From: Pseudomonas pergaminensis
GTDB taxonomy: Bacteria; Pseudomonadota; Gammaproteobacteria; Pseudomonadales; Pseudomonadaceae
Direction: 5' to 3'
Length of the DNA stretch: 64,000 nt
Assembly (NCBI RefSeq): GCF_024112395.2
Contig: NZ_CP078013.2
Location: forward strand, 3,968,001-4,032,000
In this document: positions 57,101 through 64,000 of the stretch, one piece after another
Position numbering within the stretch: position 1 is the stretch's first letter
Layout of the letters: every line of letters begins with the position of its first letter
Notes under the pieces: model-generated
Seen by the model: only the letters and a program-made list of their open reading frames with translations
What the model was told of the DNA's origin: nothing
Databases searched by the model: none
Program-made: the position numbers and the translations under genes

Positions 57101-60100
57101 CTCTGGGTACCAGGCGCCGGTAGGGCTACCCGGTGTAGCGGCGGCAGAAGTGCCGGCGGTGTAGACACCGAACAGCGACTCCATGCTCAAGTTGCCTGCG
57201 GCCAGCAGTTCCAAGTCCGCCGCGCCGGTACGGATCACGCTGAAGCGCGTGCTGCCGCCAACGATCTTGCTCGGGCCGTAGACGCCGTAATGGCTGTCGG
57301 CCAGGCGCAGATTACCGGCCTGCGGTTGCGACTGCAGCGCACGGCTGTCGGCCGCCCGGGTGTCGGCACCCGCCAGCAGGCGCATCGACCAGGCTTGGGA
57401 ACCGTCGGGCAGCATCGGCGCCGCCGCCCACGACTTGCCTTGCCCATTCGCCCCCGGCACGCGCAATCGCACCGAAGTGGCGTTGCCCGGCAACTTGACG
57501 TTGGTGCCCACCGGCAACAACGCGCCACGGGGCAGCAGTTTGGTGCCACTGAGAATGACCGTGCCAGTAGTGCCCAGCTTGCCGGGCAATGGCACGCCCG
57601 CAGGCCAGGTCATGATCCGCACACTGGTGAGACTCACCAGCACGTTGCCCGCGTCCAGGATGCTGCCGTTCGCCAAGTCCAGAGGTTCGGTCAGGCGTGT
57701 GCCGGCCGGGTGTATTACGTTGCCTGCGGCATCACGTACCGCACCCGCCAAGACCGTGCCGGCAGGCAGTGTCAACGCCGCATTGAGGGTCACCGCCGTC
57801 GGTAACCGAGTACCGGCAGGCAAGCTGCGAGCCTTGATCGTCACGTCGAAATTCAGCGTCACGCCAGCGGGGAATGTCGTGCCGTCCGCCAGCGTCACGC
57901 CGTTGCCTGGCACCACCACGGTACCGCCGGTGAAATCGATACCGGCGCGCAGTACCCAGCCATTGTCATCATTGGAGGCCGCGGGCGCGGCGAAGCCGTC
58001 GTTGATACTGCCGTAGATGTTCAGGTCGCCACCGGCGCGCAGGGTCAGGCTGCCGGCTTCGGTCACTGCGTGAGTCGGCGACTTGAGACTGGCGTAGCGA
58101 TAGCCGGACAGGTCCAGATCACCCTGGACGACCAGGTCGCCGTCAGGGGTTTTGCTGATGATCTCGACGCCCGGACGCAGGTGGAACGTGTCGCCGTAGG
58201 TGGCGTTGTTCAGGCCGGCCAATTTGTTTTGCACCAGGTCATTGTTGAGCAGTGCCGCATTGATGAACGCCGTGCTCAGCGCGTGTTTCTGATCCAGGTA
58301 GGCCTGGGTGATTTCCTGGTACGGCCTGCCACTGGCTGTCGCATCGGTCTTGGCCGGGGCATCGTCATACGTGACCATGCCGTTAAGGGCGATGGAGCGC
58401 GCGCCCTCGATTGTCAGGCGCCCACTGGCGTCGATGGCAATGTCATTGCTGCCCAGTCGCGGCGCATTCAGCTCCAGCGTGCCACGGTTGCGCCCATCGT
58501 TGCCGGTGGCGTCGGTGCCATGGCGCAGGTCGATGTGCACGCCATCGGCCAGGGTCAGTTGGCCGGTGCCGGACCCGAGCATCACGATAGCGCGGTTGGG
58601 CGAGTCGATGATCTTGCCGTAGCTGTCCACGCGCAACTGCGTGCCGTGGGCGTCGAGTACGGCGCTGCCGTCCAGGGTCAGGCCGTTCTTGCCTGCCAGG
58701 TTGATGCTGCCGACGCGCTCGCCGCTGGCATCCACCCGGCCCGTCACGCGCAGACTGCCGTTGTCGACCGAGACGTTGACGGTGTTGGCCTTGACGTCGC
58801 TGCCGATGATCAGGTCGCCCTGCTTGAGCTGGAAGCTGCGCGCACCAAAGACCTGCCCCTGGTTGAGGCGCTGGTTGAGCGCCGCGAACTGGTCGCTGAG
58901 GCTACCGCTGCCGCCCAGGTGCTGGGCCTGTATTTCCACCGCACCGGCCAGGTACGGCACCCGCGTGCCACCGGCGTCGTAGTCTCCGCTGCTGCCGGCA
59001 AGGACCTTGCCCGCCAGGTCGACGCTACCCGCCGCACCGCCCACCGCGACGGCGCGCAGTTTGCCGGCCTGGTTGTACTGTGCCGACAGGTCGATGGTGG
59101 AGCCCGCACTCTGCCGCACATCCCCTTCGCGACTTTCCAGCAGCACCTCACCGCCTGCGCTGTATTGGGTCAGGTCGTTGAACGCGATCGCGTGGCCGGA
59201 CACATCAACCAACGCGGCGTCGGTCAACACCACATCACCACGGGCACCGAGGGTGACCTTGCCGCTGGGCAGGACCACCGCACTCGCCAAGCGCAGGCTG
59301 TCGCCCTGCAGCGACAACTCGCCGCCAAGGCCGTCGACCTTGCCCACCGGGCCGCCCGACGCGCTGATATCGATGGCGCTCCCGGCGGTGATTTTATTCA
59401 CCGAACCCGCTGCGCCGGTCATCAGCGGCGTCAGGATACTCAGGTTCCCGCCACTGTAGGCAAAGCCCTTGATGGCGTCGTAGGCGCCCTGGCTCTGGTA
59501 CACCGAAAGGCTGCCCTTATGGTTCGCGGTGATGCGGTCGCTGGCCTTCAGGTTGACGTTGGCAAACCCCAGGGCCAAGCGGTTGAGGCTGGCGGTGGTG
59601 CTCGCCTGGGCGAACTCGCCATACCCGAATTCAATGCGCTCGGCGTTGATATCCAGGCGCCCGCTACCGGTGCCCGCCCCCCCCGCCACCACGGTGCCAG
59701 GCGCTGCTTCGGCGCCCTGCCAGATCAGGTTGGCGGTATGAATGGTCGCCACGTCATTGGCACCGCCAGCGCCGTAGACGGCTGGCGTGGAGAGCATCAG
59801 GTTATTGAGCAGGGACTTGCCGGTCACCACGTCATAAGTGTCCAGGGTGGTGGTGCCGTAGAAGTTGAAGCTGTCCCGCGCCGACAATTGCAGGGTTTCC
59901 AGGCCAGGAGCGCCGAATTGAGTGTCGCCGCGCAGCAGGCGGTCGAGTACGGCTTGAGTCAGGGTCAGGCCCGCAGGCAGACGGTTGGCCGCGGCGGCGG
60001 CAGCGAGCGCCTCGGGGCTGCCGACGTTGATGCTGCTCAGACCCAGGTTGAGATGGCGGGTGCCGTAGCGCACCTGGTCGCCCATTTGCAGGGTGCTGTC

Positions 60101-63100
60101 GGTCAAGACGGCGATGGTGCCTTCCGAATACAAGGCTGTTGGCCCACTGCACGGCGCGCTGTTGCACACACCTATCTGGATGCCTTGGCCCACTTCCGAT
60201 TGCTTGGCGGCGACGACGTTGAGCAGGCCGTTGGACACCGCCAACACGTTGGCCATGTTGTAGACAAAACCGTCACGTGCGTCATAACCGACCTTGCCGC
60301 GCCCGATGGTGTTGATCGAAGCGCCTTGCTCCACCACGATACTGCCGGTGGAAGCAACCAGGAACACTTCCGGCGCCGCCAGGGTTGCGCCATCGCGAAG
60401 AATCAGCGCACCCGTGGTGCCAGCCGCCAGGTTGATGTAGTTACCGCCCTGGCCATAGTTGACCACCGTCATCCCACCGACCAGCAAGCGCGAAGCGCCC
60501 AGCGCATTGAGGCTGTCCGCATTCAGGGTGACACCATTGAAACCACCGGTGACACCGCGCCCTGCCCCGACGATTTCAATGTCGGTGTCGACGCTGCTTG
60601 AGTTCCTCACGGAAACGCTGCCGCCGTAACCGCCGGCAGCCGCCTCAAAGCGCCCGATGCCCTGGAACGAGAAGGCGTCCTCACCCGCGCCCGAACGCAG
60701 CACCAATTGCAAGGTCTTGGCGTCCACCGGCAGCAATGCCCGAGGTACGCCGAGCCGGGCGGCATCCGCTACAGCAAATTGCGCGTAGCCGGTCTCGTTG
60801 TACTGCGAGTAACGGCGCAACGTATCGGCGGAGGTCAGGATCACTTGGCTGTTGAGGCTGTTGGCGATACCTGTGTTGGCAATCGACAACCGCCCCGCCG
60901 TGGACCAGGAGCCATTGCGCATCGCCTGCGCCGAACCGTCGCTTGCCCCTGCGGCGAGCCCGTTGATTTCCACCCGGAACGCCCCCGGCGTCAGGGCATA
61001 CGTGGAGGGCATCAGGGTATAGGTGCCTGCCGCCAGCCCCGGCACACCGGCGCCGATGGTGATTTGCTGGCCGATCAGCGGGTCGACCGCGCCCCCCTCC
61101 GGCGCCACCGGGGCATAGCCCGGTTGCACGCCCGGCACAATTGCGTAGACCGGGTTGGTACCCAGCCCCGGCAGGACAAAACCGCCGTTCGCACCGAATT
61201 GCACCAATGGGTTGTAACGCGCATCCGTGGAACCGCCGCGCCCGGAAATAAAGCCGGCCCCCAGCAATTCCCCACCGCCCGACAGATCCAGGGTCGCGTC
61301 CGGCAGCACCGCCACGGACTGCCCGCCCAACGTCACGCCAACCAACAGGTTGCCGGCGTTGTTCGCACCGCCCTGGCCAATGAACGTCACGGTCTTGCCG
61401 TTGTATTTGTAGATCTGGCCGTCCACGGTCCCGCCGTACGGCAGCACCAGGCCCTTGCCGCTCACCGAGGTGAGGCTGCCGGGCAGCAATTCCACGCGGG
61501 TGGAACCCAGCCTGCCGATTTCAATCAGCCCCAGCGGTGCGCGGACCACACCGCCCTGCTTGATGGTGGGGCCGCCTAATTGAAGGCGGCCAAACACCGA
61601 GTACGGCATGGCCGCATTGCTGTTACCGGTGCGAGCAATGGTCAGGGTGCGCGTCGGGTCGTAGGTGAAGCCGGTGTCGACGTCTTGATTATCCAGGAAG
61701 CCTGCCAGCACCCGTGCCCCGACTTCGGTAGCCGGGTACAGCTGCGCCGCGCGCAGGGTCATGTCACCGCGCGTCATCAGTTGGGTGCTGATGCCTTCGG
61801 CGATCACGTCCGCCCCGGCGCCGGCCAGGAAGCGCAGGTCGCCCTGGCTGGTCAGTTGCACATCATCGAAACCACGACGGTCGACATTCACCAGGCTGGT
61901 GTCGCTCAGCGGCAGGTTGCTGTTGTTGCCGAACAGCACGTTGCCGCGCACATCGATCAGGTTACCGCTGGCGGCAAACAGCGCCTGGCTGGCGCGTTGC
62001 GACATGCCGGTGGTCAATACCGGGTGCAGGTACTGGTCCTTGGCCTCCAGCGGTTCAAGGATGCCCGCCAACAGCAGGTACGGCGCCGACAGGTTGATAC
62101 GGGAATTGTCCGCCGCCTGTTCCGTGAGGCCCATGGCGCCGCTGTACAGGCGCAGGCTTTGGCCCAGGTGCAGTGACACGTCACCGTCAAAACCCAACAG
62201 GCCGTTGCTCAACACGGCGAGGTTATCGAACCCGCCCGCGTTGACCTGGTCGACGCCAAGGCGACCATGACCATATTCCAGGTCGGCGGCCGCCGCGTCG
62301 GCGGTGTCCGGCGATGCACTGCCCTGGTGGGTCTGGCTCAGCACCAGTTCGCGCAGCTTGAGCACGCGGTCGGTGACTGCGTTCTTGGCGTAGTACGGGC
62401 TTTCCAGGGCCAGGGACAAACTACCGCCCGCCGCACCGGCGCCACCGGCGCGGGCGACAAAGCTGCCATCCAGGTACAGGCCGTTATTGGAGGCAAAACT
62501 GATGCTGCCGCCATTGCTTGCCACCTGTACCCGGCCCTGGCCTGGCACATCCAACGCCGCCTGGGTACCGGACGCGTCCAGGCGCGCGCCGTCGCGCACC
62601 ACTACAAACAGGTCGCTGGCCTTGGCAATGCCGGTCGCCAGGTCGATGTCGCCACCGATGCTGATCTTGCCGCCGTTACGCACCTGGCCGTAGACACCGC
62701 CACGATTGTTCACCGCCGTGACCGCCCGCGATGCGACGTCGATCAGCGCGTTCTCGCCCACCCAGATCGAGCGGCCATGGCCAATGGCGTTGACCGCCTC
62801 GGACGCCTGGACCGTCAAGCCGCCAAGGCTGACGCTGCCCCCCCAGGCATTGAGGGTGCCGTTCAGGGTCAATTGGCCGACGCTGCGCAGGTTGATGCCC
62901 TGGCCGGGGTCGACGTTGATCACGGCGCCCTTGCCCACTGTCAGGGCCGTGGTGGCCAGTTCGGCGGCCGTCGAATCGCGATGGCCGGCAGTCAGCGCCA
63001 GGCTGGCGCCACGGCGCTGGGTCAGCACACCCTTGGCAGCGTCTTCCTGGTAAAGCGCCGGGGTCCAGCGCTCCAGGGCCGTCGCCGGGTCGCTGCCCGT

Positions 63101-64000
63101 TGGCGTGGCCGACGTCTGCTCGCCCAATCGGTAGACGGGCGTGGTGACATCCACCTGGGTGCCATCCGTGACCAGCAGCCCTTCGTTGCCGCTGATGTCG
63201 TACGCCGAGAAGCCCTTGTTGAAAAAATCCCCTGCCAGTTTCAGGGTATCGGCGGTGGGCGCCGTGCCGCTGTCGCCGATCTGCACCTTGCGCGCCTGCA
63301 ATGCCAGGGTGCCGCCGCCCGTGACGCCATAGCCACGAATCTCACCGTCCAGCGCCAACGCACCGAGCGCCCCCAGGGTCACGTCGCCGCCCTTGCCGCC
63401 GACGAGCTTGCCGTCCACGCCGAGGGTGGCCCCAGAAGATGCATCCACCACACTGCCCTGCGCCAGGCTCACATTGCCGGTACCGCGCAGCGATACCTTG
63501 CCGCCGTTGACATAGGCCAGGCCGCTGGTGTCGGAAGGGTTCAGTGGCAGGTTGTTCCAACGCCCGCTGGCATCCAGCTTGACGCCGCTGGCGACGTTGA
63601 CCGTGCCCGCCCCCGCTGCAATTGCATCCTCAACGGCCCCGGCTTTAAGCGGGTTGACCTGGCTGAGCAGGTTGCCGGCGTTGATACTGCCGCCGTGGGC
63701 CGTCAGGTTCGCATTGAGAGTGACCCCAGGCCCGAACAGGGTGATATCACCGCCGTCCGCCACCTTGAGCGCGCCATTGACGGTGATCTGCTGTGTGGCG
63801 CCCACCTTGATCGCGCCCAGTTGGTAGCCATTGAGGGGGTCACTGTCGAGCACCATCTTGCCTTGGCGATCCGCCGGCAGTGCTGTGGTGAGGTCCAGGC
63901 CATCGGCAATGTTCTGCGTGTTGCTGTCGATCAGCACTTGGTCGGTGGCGCCACTCAGGGCGTAGCGCAGGGTGCCGGTGGTCTTGTTGTAGATCGGAAT
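54185..64000 (-). CDS. Filamentous-haemagglutinin family exoprotein (TpsA type, DUF3739-like C-terminus), 5' end outside window
   Basis: Open frame of 3271 residues to the right edge; the start, signal peptide and N-terminal TPS/haemagglutination domain are beyond it. The body is Gly-, Ala-, Asn-, Ser- and Thr-rich with an irregular repeat of about 20 residues of the type G.L.L.A.G.V..., e.g. GGDITLFGPGVTLNANLTAH and GGSLSLALESPYYAKNAVTD, as in right-handed beta-helix adhesins. The C-terminal third (DSHYGVYGPSKIVGGSTRFS onward) resembles DUF3739 of large FHA proteins. It has only two Cys (CNSAPC). It ends with an Ala-rich and then charged tail. Such proteins are secreted through an outer-membrane TpsB pore, not seen here. 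Function is probably adhesion, biofilm or contact; no toxin domain is recognisable at the C-terminus, so a CdiA-type effector is unlikely. No immunity gene follows. Confidence 0.9.
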   Translation of the reverse strand: MPIYNKTTGTLRYALSGATDQVLIDSNTQNIADGLDLTTALPADRQGKMVLDSDPLNGYQLGAIKVGATQQITVNGALKVADGGDITLFGPGVTLNANLTAHGGSINAGNLLSQVNPLKAGAVEDAIAAGAGTVNVASGVKLDASGRWNNLPLNPSDTSGLAYVNGGKVSLRGTGNVSLAQGSVVDASSGATLGVDGKLVGGKGGDVTLGALGALALDGEIRGYGVTGGGTLALQARKVQIGDSGTAPTADTLKLAGDFFNKGFSAYDISGNEGLLVTDGTQVDVTTPVYRLGEQTSATPTGSDPATALERWTPALYQEDAAKGVLTQRRGASLALTAGHRDSTAAELATTALTVGKGAVINVDPGQGINLRSVGQLTLNGTLNAWGGSVSLGGLTVQASEAVNAIGHGRSIWVGENALIDVASRAVTAVNNRGGVYGQVRNGGKISIGGDIDLATGIAKASDLFVVVRDGARLDASGTQAALDVPGQGRVQVASNGGSISFASNNGLYLDGSFVARAGGAGAAGGSLSLALESPYYAKNAVTDRVLKLRELVLSQTHQGSASPDTADAAAADLEYGHGRLGVDQVNAGGFDNLAVLSNGLLGFDGDVSLHLGQSLRLYSGAMGLTEQAADNSRINLSAPYLLLAGILEPLEAKDQYLHPVLTTGMSQRASQALFAASGNLIDVRGNVLFGNNSNLPLSDTSLVNVDRRGFDDVQLTSQGDLRFLAGAGADVIAEGISTQLMTRGDMTLRAAQLYPATEVGARVLAGFLDNQDVDTGFTYDPTRTLTIARTGNSNAAMPYSVFGRLQLGGPTIKQGGVVRAPLGLIEIGRLGSTRVELLPGSLTSVSGKGLVLPYGGTVDGQIYKYNGKTVTFIGQGGANNAGNLLVGVTLGGQSVAVLPDATLDLSGGGELLGAGFISGRGGSTDARYNPLVQFGANGGFVLPGLGTNPVYAIVPGVQPGYAPVAPEGGAVDPLIGQQITIGAGVPGLAAGTYTLMPSTYALTPGAFRVEINGLAAGASDGSAQAMRNGSWSTAGRLSIANTGIANSLNSQVILTSADTLRRYSQYNETGYAQFAVADAARLGVPRALLPVDAKTLQLVLRSGAGEDAFSFQGIGRFEAAAGGYGGSVSVRNSSSVDTDIEIVGAGRGVTGGFNGVTLNADSLNALGASRLLVGGMTVVNYGQGGNYINLAAGTTGALILRDGATLAAPEVFLVASTGSIVVEQGASINTIGRGKVGYDARDGFVYNMANVLAVSNGLLNVVAAKQSEVGQGIQIGVCNSAPCSGPTALYSEGTIAVLTDSTLQMGDQVRYGTRHLNLGLSSINVGSPEALAAAAAANRLPAGLTLTQAVLDRLLRGDTQFGAPGLETLQLSARDSFNFYGTTTLDTYDVVTGKSLLNNLMLSTPAVYGAGGANDVATIHTANLIWQGAEAAPGTVVAGGAGTGSGRLDINAERIEFGYGEFAQASTTASLNRLALGFANVNLKASDRITANHKGSLSVYQSQGAYDAIKGFAYSGGNLSILTPLMTGAAGSVNKITAGSAIDISASGGPVGKVDGLGGELSLQGDSLRLASAVVLPSGKVTLGARGDVVLTDAALVDVSGHAIAFNDLTQYSAGGEVLLESREGDVRQSAGSTIDLSAQYNQAGKLRAVAVGGAAGSVDLAGKVLAGSSGDYDAGGTRVPYLAGAVEIQAQHLGGSGSLSDQFAALNQRLNQGQVFGARSFQLKQGDLIIGSDVKANTVNVSVDNGSLRVTGRVDASGERVGSINLAGKNGLTLDGSAVLDAHGTQLRVDSYGKIIDSPNRAIVMLGSGTGQLTLADGVHIDLRHGTDATGNDGRNRGTLELNAPRLGSNDIAIDASGRLTIEGARSIALNGMVTYDDAPAKTDATASGRPYQEITQAYLDQKHALSTAFINAALLNNDLVQNKLAGLNNATYGDTFHLRPGVEIISKTPDGDLVVQGDLDLSGYRYASLKSPTHAVTEAGSLTLRAGGDLNIYGSINDGFAAPAASNDDNGWVLRAGIDFTGGTVVVPGNGVTLADGTTFPAGVTLNFDVTIKARSLPAGTRLPTAVTLNAALTLPAGTVLAGAVRDAAGNVIHPAGTRLTEPLDLANGSILDAGNVLVSLTSVRIMTWPAGVPLPGKLGTTGTVILSGTKLLPRGALLPVGTNVKLPGNATSVRLRVPGANGQGKSWAAAPMLPDGSQAWSMRLLAGADTRAADSRALQSQPQAGNLRLADSHYGVYGPSKIVGGSTRFSVIRTGAADLELLAAGNLSMESLFGVYTAGTSAAATPGSPTGAWYPENGGNLLVKAGGNLTGNVTSKAGSGAGRPVTLDIGQDSTNVGNWLWRQGNGLSGSQAQGTAWWINFGSFAPVPGAADQMVGFTGFGTLGGGNLNVDVGGDAGIIAPLAAGYVARNVSPRSTGLVLAVGSTGRVAADGSLQLTGGGDMNVRVGGAVNPGSQIVLGQLNGAVVDLRGHVQLTGGSLGSLALRYGSRAVDHSPSEVRAYDAMRSTSASAAGGWSLLPGDATFSVSTRGDLVLQEVADPGRAPQMNLWAYQKDGVTGVGQTWFSLWTDRTAIDLFSAGGNLTPLTQAVETDMAAVYPATLRAVTASGSLYYGSASTNNPETPQPLKSMVLAPSAKGQLQLLAADSIYGGDLIISRSSAAPDSLATVFKPAVQGFIGGVRVEGSGTVSADGNLARLGNALPLFAFGPNTASTAWGNSLEPARFYALTGDLLGVSSGRTITLTGADDPRLGQTYYEGAGAVWMRAGRDIVSSGTGLSGASGGDFATGQYTLAGNLFVHNGATDVSIVSAGRDILYSSFNVAGPGNLEVTAGHNILMDDRVGITSLGAVAAGDTRPGASIVMQAGVGPNGPDYLRFVQAYLNPVNLAQPGESIQGGKVAKTYENELVGWLAERFGFIGSPEQARTYYAALPAEQQRVFARDVYFAELKAAGREYNRDGGVREGSYVRGRAAIAALFPDKDVAGNPITYKGDITLFGGAGVHTNFGGSIQMLTPGGSQTFGIEGAAPPSTAGVITQGAGDIQLYSLGSILLGQSRIMTTFGGSIMGWTSEGDINAGRGSKTTVVYTPPKRVYDNWGNVGLSPSVPSTGAGIATLNPIPEVPAGDIDLIAPLGTIDAGEAGIRVSGNVNIAALRVVNAANIQTQGKSSGVPVSATVNTGAMSSASAAGAAASQAAEDAARSQQAAAKQGRPSIMTVEVLSLGSEPLPREPEPAQKTSGYNPDSPVQVLGAGPLSEQARARLTEEERKQISL

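Overview
The window looks like a core chromosomal segment of a Pseudomonas of the fluorescens group. Three things support this: GC-rich coding sequence, a gene order (tusDCBE, cysG-serS-crcB-rarA-lolA-ftsK, aat-ate-infA / clpA-clpS / cspD / icd / idh, nudJ-mnmA-hflD-purB, aceA, nuoA-N) that I recognise from the genus, and typical fluorescens-group REP hairpins (GGGAGCGGGCTTGCTCGCGAA and GGGAGCTGGCTTGCCTGCGAT types) between genes. No phage, IS element, CRISPR array, rRNA or tRNA gene was seen.

Layout. 1-5.5 kb: the tail of a META-domain protein, a TlpA-like lipoprotein, arsC-wrbA-DUF2069, a Tag-family glycosylase, ttcA, a Yip1 membrane protein and sprT. 5.5-10.3 kb: an orphan AMACR-like CoA-transferase, the overlapping tusD-C-B-E plus TrpD2-like cluster, and a glutathionyl-hydroquinone-reductase-like GST. 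10.4-17.9 kb, minus strand: ftsK, lolA, rarA, crcB, serS, cysG, read in that order. 18.4-23.5 kb: the N-degron set (aat, ate, clpS, clpA) with infA and cspD. 23.6-27.6 kb: two non-homologous NADP-isocitrate dehydrogenases, icd and idh, back to back. 27.8-34.2 kb: nudJ, mnmA, hflD, purB, roxA, a GNAT gene and a periplasmic secretin-N-like protein. 34.2-36 kb: aceA behind a perfect palindrome and a long leader. 36.6-51.6 kb: the complete 13-gene nuo operon with fused nuoCD. 51.8-54 kb: an AraC-type regulator divergent from a SphA/MetA-like outer-membrane protein. 54.2-64 kb: a giant filamentous-haemagglutinin-type exoprotein, minus strand, running off the right edge.

How the genes work together. 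Three themes recur. (i) tRNA thiolation: TusBCDE passes sulfur to MnmA for s2U34, and TtcA makes s2C32. (ii) The isocitrate branch point: Icd, Idh and isocitrate lyase compete for isocitrate, upstream of the respiratory complex I encoded next door. (iii) N-end-rule proteolysis: Aat and Ate mark proteins, ClpS recognises them, and ClpA unfolds them for ClpP.

I did not find a convincing undescribed multi-gene system. The most interesting non-standard signals are the operator and leader upstream of aceA, the 11-bp hairpin in the nuoF-nuoG gap, the strong bias of REP elements to convergent gene ends, and unusual internal segments of the giant adhesin (a lone CX4C pair, a PAGT-rich repeat block and a non-solenoid tail).
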